In this document: piece by piece, positions 1 through 5,847 of the stretch
Numbering within the stretch: position 1 is the first letter of the stretch
Layout of the letters: each line of letters opens with the position of its first letter
Assembly (NCBI GenBank): GCA_023388935.1
Contig: JAEWFG010000036.1
Location: forward strand, 1 to 7,442
Length of the DNA stretch: 7,442 nt
Direction: 5' to 3'
Source of the DNA: Pseudomonadota bacterium
GTDB taxonomy: Bacteria; Pseudomonadota; Alphaproteobacteria; Rhizobiales; Xanthobacteraceae
The notes under the pieces: model-generated
Seen by the model: only the letters and a program-made list of their open reading frames with translations
Databases searched by the model: none
What the model was told of the DNA's origin: nothing
Position numbers and translations under genes: made by a program

Positions 1-66
1 GCCCGGGACGACGAGCGGAAAACGTGACTCCGCTCTCACGCACAACAACAAGCACAGGGAAACACC

Positions 67-957
67 ATGGACATCGGATTCATCGGCCTCGGGAACATGG
101 GTTTCCCGATGGCGCGGCGGCTGATCGAGGCTGGACACCGGCTCGTCGTGTTCGATACGCGCAAGGAGGTCGTCGACAGGCTGGTGGCGCGCGGCGCGAC
201 GGCGGCGACCTCGCCGAAGGACGTCGCCGATCAGGTCGAGACCGTGATGGCGAGCCTGCCCTCGTTGCAGGCGTCGCTCGAAGTCGCGACGGAAGCGAAC
301 GGCGTGATCGAGGGCAAGCGCGCGAAGCGCTTCATCGATCTGTCGACCGTCGGCTCGCAGATGGCGTCGAAGATTCACGGCCTCCTGGCCGAGCGCAACA
401 TCGTGCAGATCGACTGCCCGGTGTCCGGTGGCGTCGGCGGCGCAGAGAAGGGCACGCTGGCGGTGATGGTATCCGGGCCGAAAGCGGAGTTCGAGCTGTT
501 GAAGCCCGCGCTCGACGTGATCGGAAAAGTGTTCTTCATCGGCGAGAAGCCCGGTGCGGCGCAGACCATGAAGCTCGCCAATAATTTCCTCTCGGCCACC
601 GCGATGGTCGCGACCTCGGAAGCCGTCGTGATGGGCGTGAAAGCCGGGCTCGACCCCGCCGTGATGGTTGACGTCATCAATGCCGGCTCGGGCATGAACA
701 CCGCGAGCCGCGACAAATTTCCGCGTTCGGTGCTGCCGCGCACCTTCGACTTCGGCTTCGCCACGGGGCTGATGGTGAAGGACGTGCGGCTGGCGCTGGA
801 GGAGATGAAGCAGCTCGGCCTGTCGATGGAAGTCGCGGACGCCGTCGGGCGGCTGTGGGAGACGGTTATCAGCGCGGAGGGCGCCGATTCCGATTTCACG
901 GCGGCGATCAAGCCGATCGAGAAGAAGGCGGGCGTTGTGGTCGGCGGGACGAAATGA
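67..957 (+). CDS. NAD(P)-dependent 3-hydroxyacid dehydrogenase (3-hydroxyisobutyrate dehydrogenase / tartronate semialdehyde reductase family)
   Basis: A 296-residue cytoplasmic oxidoreductase, the usual length for the beta-hydroxyacid dehydrogenase family (MmsB, GarR, GlxR and relatives). The N-terminal Rossmann fold carries the dinucleotide loop GFIGLGNMG at residues 4-12, and D30 ends the second beta strand, which suggests NAD rather than NADP (inference). The substrate-binding signature DCPVSGGVGGAEKGTLAVMV lies at 116-135. The catalytic lysine is K169 in MKLANN (168-173). The C-terminal all-helical domain includes LMVKDVRLAL (235-244), typical of the family. The ATG start is preceded by the Shine-Dalgarno-like CAGGGA at a suitable distance, and the protein begins right at the Rossmann strand. 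It is followed by 121 non-coding bases and then dapD, so co-transcription is possible but unproven. The family is reliable; the substrate (3-hydroxyisobutyrate, tartronate semialdehyde, succinic semialdehyde or another) cannot be read from the sequence. Confidence 0.93.
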   Translation: MDIGFIGLGNMGFPMARRLIEAGHRLVVFDTRKEVVDRLVARGATAATSPKDVADQVETVMASLPSLQASLEVATEANGVIEGKRAKRFIDLSTVGSQMASKIHGLLAERNIVQIDCPVSGGVGGAEKGTLAVMVSGPKAEFELLKPALDVIGKVFFIGEKPGAAQTMKLANNFLSATAMVATSEAVVMGVKAGLDPAVMVDVINAGSGMNTASRDKFPRSVLPRTFDFGFATGLMVKDVRLALEEMKQLGLSMEVADAVGRLWETVISAEGADSDFTAAIKPIEKKAGVVVGGTK

Positions 958-1078
958 CGCCCATCCCGTAGCACGGCTTTCGCGGGTGATGACGGCGAAC
1001 CAAGCTTGACTCCACCGCTCCAAATCCCGAAAAAGCGCCCCAATCCGCCAAAATTCTCGTTCCGAAGAGGAAATCCCG

Positions 1079-1924
1079 ATGTCGCTCCAAGCCCTCGAAT
1101 CCACTATCAACAGCGCCTTCGACGCCCGCGACGGCATCTCGACCTCGACCAAGGGCGAAGTGCGCGAGGCCGTGGATCATGCGCTGGAGATTCTGGACAA
1201 GGGCGAGGCGCGCGTCGCGGAGCGCGAGACCAGCGGCAAGTGGAAGGTCAATCAGTGGCTGAAGAAGGCGGTGCTGCTCTCCTTCCGCCTCAACGACATG
1301 AGCACCATTCCCGGCGGCCCGGGCCAGGCGAACTGGTGGGACAAGGTGCCCTCGAAGTTCGAAGGCTGGGGCGAGAACCGGTTTCGCGACGCGGGGTTTC
1401 GCGCAGTCCCCGGAGCGATCGTGCGCCGCTCGGCCTTTATCGCCCGCAACGTCGTGTTGATGCCGTCCTTCGTCAATCTCGGTGCCTATGTCGATGAATC
1501 GACCATGATCGACACCTGGTCGACGGTCGGCTCCTGCGCGCAGATCGGCAAGCGCGTGCATATCTCGGGCGGTGTCGGCATCGGCGGCGTGCTCGAGCCG
1601 CTCCAGGCCGAACCCGTGATCGTCGAGGACGATTGCTTCATCGGCGCGCGCTCGGAGGTCGCCGAAGGCGTGATCGTACGCAAGGGCGCGGTGCTGGCCA
1701 TGGGCGTGTTCCTGGGCGCCTCGACCAAGATCGTCGACCGCGAGACCGGCGAGATCTTCATCGGCGAAGTGCCGGAATATTCGGTGGTCGTGCCCGGCAC
1801 GCTGCCCGGCAAGCCCATGAAGAATGGCCAGCCCGGCCCGAATCCCGCCTGCGCGGTCATCGTCAAGCGCGTCGACGAGCGCACGCGATCGAAGACTAGC
1901 ATCAACGAGCTGCTGCGGGACTGA
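1079..1924 (+). CDS. dapD: 2,3,4,5-tetrahydropyridine-2,6-dicarboxylate N-succinyltransferase
   Basis: DapD transfers succinyl from succinyl-CoA to tetrahydrodipicolinate, giving N-succinyl-2-amino-6-ketopimelate in the succinylase branch of diaminopimelate and lysine synthesis. It is a cytoplasmic trimer. At 281 residues it has the length of the proteobacterial short-type enzyme. An N-terminal helical domain (about 1-100) contains the family segment SGKWKVNQWLKKAVLLSFRL from residue 52. A left-handed beta-helix follows, built of imperfect hexapeptides from about 112 to 240, including GAYVDESTMIDTWSTVGSCA (135-154), GGVGIGGVLEP (164-174) and FIGARSEVAEG (187-197). The C-terminal part ends with a basic cap. 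A good ribosome binding site, AAGAGGA at 1065-1071, sits 7 bases before the ATG and fixes the start. dapE, two steps later in the pathway, lies 214 bases downstream on the same strand, which strongly supports the call. The intervening aminotransferase gene dapC is not in the window. Confidence 0.98.
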   Translation: MSLQALESTINSAFDARDGISTSTKGEVREAVDHALEILDKGEARVAERETSGKWKVNQWLKKAVLLSFRLNDMSTIPGGPGQANWWDKVPSKFEGWGENRFRDAGFRAVPGAIVRRSAFIARNVVLMPSFVNLGAYVDESTMIDTWSTVGSCAQIGKRVHISGGVGIGGVLEPLQAEPVIVEDDCFIGARSEVAEGVIVRKGAVLAMGVFLGASTKIVDRETGEIFIGEVPEYSVVVPGTLPGKPMKNGQPGPNPACAVIVKRVDERTRSKTSINELLRD

Positions 1925-1929
1925 TGCAA

Positions 1930-1988
1930 GGCGAATGGCAGGTGGCGAATGGGGCTATGCCCCACTCGCTATTCGCTCCTCGCCATTC
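1930..1988. repeat. Palindromic intergenic repeat built on GCGAATGG
   Basis: Just after the dapD stop is a nested inverted repeat. The inner stem pairs GCGAATGGGGC (1945-1955) with GCCCCACTCGC (1959-1969) around the loop TAT, 10 of 11 positions pairing. An outer helix pairs GAATGGC (1933-1939) with GCCATTC (1982-1988). The word GCGAATG occurs twice in direct orientation (1931 and 1945), and its inverse ATTCGC occurs at 1971-1976. Similar GCGAAT-rich palindromes are, from memory, dispersed in Bradyrhizobium intergenic regions. It could reduce read-through from dapD or stabilise its 3' end, but no T-tract follows, so I do not call it a classical terminator. Confidence 0.65.
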
Positions 1989-2138
1989 CGGCGACAAGCG
2001 GTTCGGTCCCGATCCGCTGGCCAAAGCCGAAGACGGCTCGTCCTCACGCCCTGCGAAAAGCTGGAGCCAGCAAAGCGAGAGCGAATTTGTCCCGCCCGGT
2101 GCTAGCCCATCCGGCGGCATGCATGTTAAGCGGGGCTC

Positions 2139-3305
2139 ATGACCGATGCCCTGTCGATTGCCCGCGATCTCATCCGCTGCCCCTCGGTAACTCCGGCTGA
2201 TGCCGGTGCGCTCGGGGTGCTCGAAAAAGCTCTCAACGCAGCCGGCTTTACCTGTCACCGCGTGACGTTCTCCGAAGCCGGCACCGCCGACGTCGACAAT
2301 CTCTATGCGCGGATCGGCAGCGACGGGCCGCACATCAGCTTTGCCGGCCACACCGACGTGGTGCCGCCCGGTGACGAGAGCGCCTGGAGCGTCGGTGCGT
2401 TCTCGGGTGAGGTGAAGGACGGGTTTCTTCACGGTCGCGGCGCCGTCGACATGAAGGGCGGCATTGCCTGCTCGGTCGCGGCGGTGCTGGAGCATCTCGC
2501 CGCGAATGGCGGCAAGCCGCGTGCCGATGGCAAGGGTTCGATTTCCTTCCTGATCACCGGTGATGAGGAAGACGTCTCCATCAACGGCACGATCAAGCTA
2601 TTGAAGTGGGCCGCCGAGCGCGGCGAGAAGTTCGACCATTGCGTGCTCGGCGAACCCTCCAATGTCGAGACGCTCGGCGACACCATCAAGGTCGGCCGCC
2701 GCGGCTCGCAATCCGGCACCCTCTATGTCGACGGCGTGCAGGGGCATGTCGCCTATCCGCACCGCGCCGCCAATCCGGTGCCGGATATTTCGCGATTGAT
2801 CATTGCGATCTCGGACGAGCCGCTCGACCATGGCAGCGCGCAATTCCAGGCCTCCAATCTCGAATTCACCTCGGTCGACGTCGGCAACACAGCCAGCAAC
2901 GTCATCCCCGGCCAGGCCCGCGCCAAATTCAACATCCGCTACAATGACAACCACACGCAGGCGAGCCTGCGCGAGCTGGTCGAGGCGCGCCTGGCAAAAG
3001 CGTGCGGCAACCGCATCCGCGCCCGCATCGTCTGGGAGCCCTCGAACTCCAATGTGTTCGTTACCAAGCCCGGCCCGTTCACCGATCTCGCGGTGTCGGC
3101 GATCGAAGAAGTGACGGGACGCAAGCCCGAGTTGTCAACGTCAGGCGGCACCTCGGATGCGCGCTTCATCTCCAGCTACTGCCCGGTGATCGAGTTCGGT
3201 CTGGTCGGCCAGACCATGCATCAAGTCGATGAACGTGTGCCGGTGGTGGATCTGGAAAAGCTGACGAAGGTGTATCGCGGGATTTTGACGCGGTATTTTG
3301 GATGA
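2139..3305 (+). CDS. dapE: Succinyl-diaminopimelate desuccinylase
   Basis: DapE is a dinuclear zinc amidohydrolase of the M20 family. It hydrolyses N-succinyl-L,L-diaminopimelate to L,L-diaminopimelate and succinate in the cytoplasm, the step before epimerisation to the meso form used in peptidoglycan and lysine. The protein has 388 residues, slightly longer than the E. coli enzyme. All expected metal and catalytic residues are present: H71 and D73 in GHTDVVPPGD (70-79), D104 in HGRGAVDMKGG (98-108), the general base pair E143-E144 in TGDEE, E172 in GEPSNVE, and H361 in GQTMHQVDE. The dimerisation or lid domain is inserted at roughly residues 185-300, beginning with VGRRGSQSGTL. The ATG start is preceded by only a weak purine stretch (GCGGGG), and no better start exists nearby. 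The gene follows dapD after a repeat-containing spacer and converges on truA. Confidence 0.98.
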   Translation: MTDALSIARDLIRCPSVTPADAGALGVLEKALNAAGFTCHRVTFSEAGTADVDNLYARIGSDGPHISFAGHTDVVPPGDESAWSVGAFSGEVKDGFLHGRGAVDMKGGIACSVAAVLEHLAANGGKPRADGKGSISFLITGDEEDVSINGTIKLLKWAAERGEKFDHCVLGEPSNVETLGDTIKVGRRGSQSGTLYVDGVQGHVAYPHRAANPVPDISRLIIAISDEPLDHGSAQFQASNLEFTSVDVGNTASNVIPGQARAKFNIRYNDNHTQASLRELVEARLAKACGNRIRARIVWEPSNSNVFVTKPGPFTDLAVSAIEEVTGRKPELSTSGGTSDARFISSYCPVIEFGLVGQTMHQVDERVPVVDLEKLTKVYRGILTRYFG

Positions 3306-3311
3306 GGCGCT

Positions 3312-3340
3312 GCTGGCGAGGGCACGCGCCCTCGCGCAGC
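3312..3340. terminator. Stem-loop between convergent dapE and truA (possible bidirectional terminator)
   Basis: GCGAGGGC (3316-3323) pairs perfectly with GCCCTCGC (3328-3335) around the loop ACGC. The stem extends outward by GCTG (3312-3315) with CAGC (3337-3340), leaving one bulged G at 3336. The hairpin fills nearly the whole 35-base gap between the dapE stop codon and the truA stop codon, so it lies at the 3' end of both transcripts. Neither strand has a run of T after the stem, so it is not a textbook intrinsic terminator. Its position and stability make a role in ending transcription or protecting 3' ends plausible. Confidence 0.55.
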
Positions 3341-4078
3341 TCAATAGTCCACCTTCATCAGATACAGCCCCTCTGGTGGGGCGACGATGCCGCAGGCGGC
3401 GCGGTTGCGGGCTTTGAGCGCTGCGGAGAGATCGTCGGCGGTCCAGCGGCCCTCTCCGACCCAGACCAGCGAACCGACCATCGAGCGCACCTGGCTGTGC
3501 AGGAACGAACGCGCCGAAGTGACAATGGTTAGCTCGCGTCCATCGCGCAATACGTCGAGCTGATCGAGCGTCTTCTCCGGCGATTTGGCCTGGCACTCGG
3601 TATCGCGGAACGTCGTGAAATCGTGCTTGCCGAGCAGGCGTTGCGCCGCCGCATGCATCGCATCGGCATCGAGCCGGCGCGGCACGCGCCAGGCGTGGCC
3701 GACATCGAGCGCGAGATTGGCGCGGGTGTTGACGATGCGGTAGCGGTAGTGGCGCTTCACGGCAGAGAAGCGCGCCTCGAAGGTGTCGGCCACGATCTCG
3801 GCCTCCAGCACCGCAATCGGATGCGGGCGCAGATGCGCATTCAATCCGTCACGAAAACGGCCCGGCGGAAACTGCTTCTCGATGTCGACATGCGCCACCT
3901 GGCCGCGCGCATGCACGCCGGCATCGGTGCGGCCGGCGCCGTGCACCCGCGCATCGGTGCCGATCATCGCCTTCACGGCAGCTTCCAACGCACCCTGCAC
4001 CGACGGCAGCGTTTCCTGCACCTGCCAGCCATAGAACGGCGCGCCGTCATATTCGATGGTGAGCTTGTAGCGGGGCAT
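3341..4078 (-). CDS. truA: tRNA pseudouridine(38-40) synthase TruA
   Basis: TruA isomerises uridines 38, 39 and 40 in the anticodon stem of many tRNAs to pseudouridine, acting as a homodimer in the cytoplasm. The product is 245 residues, normal for alphaproteobacteria. It opens with MPRYKLTIEYDGAPFYGWQ (1-19), the family's N-terminal strand. It has the catalytic aspartate D52 in GAGRTDAGVHARGQVAH (47-63). Later family segments include FSAVKRHYRYRI, the FLHSQVRSMVGSLV region and the C-terminal AAPEG-like RAACGIVAPPEGLYL. I chose the ATG at 4078, matching the family N-terminus, rather than a TTG one codon upstream. Its start codon overlaps the fmt stop codon by one base (TGATG at 4080-4076 on the minus strand), implying translational coupling to fmt. 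No separate ribosome binding site is evident. Confidence 0.97.
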   Translation of the reverse strand: MPRYKLTIEYDGAPFYGWQVQETLPSVQGALEAAVKAMIGTDARVHGAGRTDAGVHARGQVAHVDIEKQFPPGRFRDGLNAHLRPHPIAVLEAEIVADTFEARFSAVKRHYRYRIVNTRANLALDVGHAWRVPRRLDADAMHAAAQRLLGKHDFTTFRDTECQAKSPEKTLDQLDVLRDGRELTIVTSARSFLHSQVRSMVGSLVWVGEGRWTADDLSAALKARNRAACGIVAPPEGLYLMKVDY

Positions 4079-5013
4079 CAAGTTAGCCGCATCGGCGGCT
4101 TCACGGGCACACCGCGGAGGAAATCCGACGCCTGCATCCGCGCTTTTCCCTCGCGCTGCAGCTCGAGGATGCGGATCGCGCCCTCGCCGCAGGCGATGGT
4201 GAGCTGGTCGTCGAGCACCTCACCCGGGGCACCCCTGCCCTTCGCGAGCTCGCAGCGCAGGATTTTCACGCGGGCATTCTCGCTGACGCCGGCAAGCTCG
4301 GCCCAGGCACCGGGAAACGGCGACAGGCCGTGGATGTGGCGCAACACCTCGCGCGCGGGCCTGGTCCAGTCGATCCGCGCCTCCGCCTTGTCGATCTTGG
4401 CGGCATAGGTGACGCCGTCTTCGCTCTGCTTTTTGAGCTGGAGCCCGCCGCGGGCGAGCGCGGCCATCGCGCGCACCATCAGATCGGCACCGAGCCGGGA
4501 GAGGCGATCGTGCAGATCGACCGCGGTCATGTTGTCCGTGATCGCAAGACGCTCGGCCATGGCGACGTCGCCGGTGTCGAGGCCGACATCCATCTTCATC
4601 ACCATCACGCCACTCTCGGCATCGCCGGCCATGATCGCGCGGTTGATCGGGGCTGCACCGCGCCAGCGCGGCAGCAGCGAAGCGTGCAGATTGTAGCAGC
4701 CGAGCTTTGGCGCATCGAGGATCGCCTGCGGCAGGATCATGCCGTAGGCGACGACGACGGCGGCGTCGGCGTCGAACGCACGAAACTCGTCGAGCGCCTC
4801 CGGCGTCTTCAGCGTCTTCGGCGTCAGCACGGGAACGCCAAGCTTGCGCGCCGCCTCTTCGACCGGCGTCGGCTGCAGTTGCAGACCGCGCCGCCCGCCC
4901 GGCTTCGGCGCGCGGGTGTAAACGGCCACGATCTCGTGACCATGCGCGACGAGTTCGAGCAACGTCGGCACGGAGAAATCGGGCGTACCCATGAAGATCA
5001 GGCGGAGAGGCAT
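4078..5013 (-). CDS. fmt: Methionyl-tRNA formyltransferase
   Basis: Fmt formylates methionyl-initiator tRNA using 10-formyltetrahydrofolate, the reaction that marks the initiator for bacterial translation. With the start at 5013 the protein has 311 residues, the usual length. The N-terminal domain begins MPLRLIFMGTPDFSVPTL. The catalytic triad expected for the family is visible: N108 and H110 in NLHASLLPRWRGAAPI (108-123) and D146 in MDVGLDTGD (141-149). The C-terminal OB-like tRNA-binding domain starts around residue 205. An in-frame extension to 5124 exists, but it runs through an intergenic REP-like repeat and adds peptide of the KPGHDE type, so it is rejected. A possible Shine-Dalgarno GAGGA lies 12 bases before the ATG, rather far. 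def, which acts on the same pathway, is upstream on the same strand, and truA follows with a TGATG overlap. Confidence 0.97.
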   Translation of the reverse strand: MPLRLIFMGTPDFSVPTLLELVAHGHEIVAVYTRAPKPGGRRGLQLQPTPVEEAARKLGVPVLTPKTLKTPEALDEFRAFDADAAVVVAYGMILPQAILDAPKLGCYNLHASLLPRWRGAAPINRAIMAGDAESGVMVMKMDVGLDTGDVAMAERLAITDNMTAVDLHDRLSRLGADLMVRAMAALARGGLQLKKQSEDGVTYAAKIDKAEARIDWTRPAREVLRHIHGLSPFPGAWAELAGVSENARVKILRCELAKGRGAPGEVLDDQLTIACGEGAIRILELQREGKARMQASDFLRGVPVKPPMRLT

Positions 5014-5048
5014 GTGACCAGACAATCCTCGGAGACGAGCAAGGTACT

Positions 5049-5138
5049 CGTCATGGCCGGGCTTGTCCCGGCCATCCACGTTCTTCCTGCTCGCGGCGGC
5101 AGAGAACGTGGATGCCCGGCACAAGGCCGGGCATGACG
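5049..5138. repeat. Inverted pair of REP-like palindromes between def and fmt
   Basis: Two 36-base arms (5049-5084 and 5103-5138) are inverted copies matching at 32 of 36 positions. Each arm is itself a perfect hairpin with a 9-base-pair stem and 5-base loop. The left one has stem ATGGCCGGG at 5053-5061, loop CTTGT and closing strand at 5067-5075. The right one has stem ATGCCCGGC at 5112-5120 and loop ACAAG, which is CTTGT on the other strand, closing at 5126-5134. The 18-base spacer itself can pair CTGC with GCAG. This is the organisation of a REP/BIME-type element. Palindromes of this sequence type are very frequent in Bradyrhizobium and relatives (recalled, not searched). It lies inside the presumed def-fmt-truA transcript, where it could affect RNA stability or attenuate expression of the downstream genes. 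Confidence 0.88.
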
Positions 5139-5152
5139 GCGGAGGATGAGGG

Positions 5153-5677
5153 CTACTCCGCGCGCTTGGCGGCTTTCTCGAACTTCTTCATCACGCGGTC
5201 GCGCTTGAGCTTCGACAGATAGTCGACGAACAGCACGCCGTTGAGATGGTCGATCTCATGCTGGATACAGGTGGCGTAGAGGCCTTCGGCGTCCTCTTCG
5301 TGCACCTTGCCGTCGAGATCGGTGAAGCGTACGCGGACTTTCGCGGGCCGTTCGACCTCCTCGTAATATTCGGGGATCGAGAGGCAGCCTTCCTCATAAA
5401 CCGACAGCTCCTCAGAGGAAGCGACGATCTCGGGATTGATGAAGACGCGCGGCTCCGGCTTGGTCTCGCCGTTCTCGTCGCGCTTGGCGAGGTCCATGGT
5501 GATGAGGCGCAAGGGCTGCGCGATCTGGATCGCCGCGAGCCCGATGCCGGGCGCGTCGTACATGGTCTCGAACATGTCGTCGGCAAGCTTGCGGATCTCA
5601 GCCGTAACCTTCTCGATCGGCTTGGAGACCAGACGCAACTGCTTGTCGGGCAGGATGATGATTTCTCTTAGGGCCAT
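5153..5677 (-). CDS. def: Peptide deformylase
   Basis: Def removes the formyl group from the N-terminal methionine of nascent proteins, reversing the mark placed by Fmt. It is an iron- or zinc-dependent metallohydrolase working at the ribosome exit. The 174-residue protein has the three family motifs in order: GIGLAAIQ (44-51), EGCLS (96-100) supplying metal ligand C98, and QHEIDH (139-144) with ligands H140 and H144 and catalytic E141. A basic C-terminal tail (about 155-174) is typical of type 1 bacterial enzymes. I chose the ATG at 5677 because MALREIIILPD matches the family N-terminus. An ATG at 5698 and a TTG at 5713 would add 7 or 12 residues with no homology that I recognise. No clear Shine-Dalgarno precedes any of them. 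It is the first gene of the def-fmt-truA series and is transcribed divergently from rmuC across an AT-rich regulatory region. Confidence 0.97.
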   Translation of the reverse strand: MALREIIILPDKQLRLVSKPIEKVTAEIRKLADDMFETMYDAPGIGLAAIQIAQPLRLITMDLAKRDENGETKPEPRVFINPEIVASSEELSVYEEGCLSIPEYYEEVERPAKVRVRFTDLDGKVHEEDAEGLYATCIQHEIDHLNGVLFVDYLSKLKRDRVMKKFEKAAKRAE

Positions 5678-5727
5678 GGCGGGCGATTTAAGCCGCATGC
5701 CTGATGCGGTCAATGCGGGCAGGAACC

Positions 5728-5798
5728 CATTAACGGTCCGCTAACCATAAAACTTAGGGTTTTGTTAACCATAAAAATTAGGGGGCCATTAACCATAA
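5728..5798. promoter_or_regulatory. Array of TTAACCAT-like motifs at 24-base period (possible CtrA-type binding region)
   Basis: TAACCATAA occurs three times in the same orientation, starting at 5742, 5766 and 5790, exactly 24 bases apart. The first two units match at 17 of their first 18 bases (TAACCATAAAA, then C or A, then TTAGGG). A fourth, partial copy, TTAACGG, starts at 5730. With the following CTAA it forms TTAA-N7-CTAA (5730-5744), one base off the CtrA consensus TTAA-N7-TTAA known from Caulobacter. The half-site TTAACCAT is also a described CtrA motif. The array is AT-rich against a very GC-rich background and lies between divergent def and rmuC, about 50 bases from each start at its nearest edges. 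I infer a cell-cycle-type regulatory region. Which gene it controls, and by which protein, is not shown. Confidence 0.6.
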
Positions 5799-5847
5799 GC
5801 GTTCCCTCTTCGTTCGCGCACTCTCGCGAATCGGTTAGAAGGGCGGC

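Noticed and set aside
964..994. Degenerate REP-like remnant between the oxidoreductase and dapD
   Set aside because: The CTTTCGCGGGTGATGAC segment recalls dispersed repeat tails in these genomes, but the facing arm pairs over only 4-5 bases, so a repeat call is not supported.
1005..1033. Sigma-70 type promoter upstream of dapD (CTTGAC at 1005-1010)
   Set aside because: CTTGAC matches the alphaproteobacterial -35 element, but no acceptable -10 lies at 16-18 bases (CGAAAA is found at 17), so I do not call it.
1924..2142. Short plus-strand open frames (72 and 93 codons) in the dapD-dapE spacer
   Set aside because: They read through the palindromic repeat, have no ribosome binding site or recognisable product, and overlap flanking genes out of frame.
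3623..4408. 261-codon plus-strand open frame across truA and the 3' end of fmt
   Set aside because: It overlaps two well-supported minus-strand genes and its translation shows no family motif.
5014..5124. N-terminal extension of Fmt by 37 residues
   Set aside because: The extension is translated REP repeat. The family N-terminus MPLRLIFMGTP begins at 5013.
4330..5136. 268-codon plus-strand open frame antisense to fmt
   Set aside because: It lies opposite conserved fmt codons and extends through the REP element (VMAGLVPAIHV). It is a known artefact pattern with no recognisable domain.
5678..5713. Longer peptide deformylase from an ATG at 5698 or TTG at 5713
   Set aside because: The added residues have no resemblance to the family and no ribosome binding site supports either start. 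MALREIIILPD at 5677 fits.
5742..5798. CRISPR array or plasmid-type iterons
   Set aside because: There are only three copies, with no unique spacers of CRISPR length, no cas genes, and no replication initiator gene or DnaA box seen nearby. A regulatory array between divergent genes explains it better.
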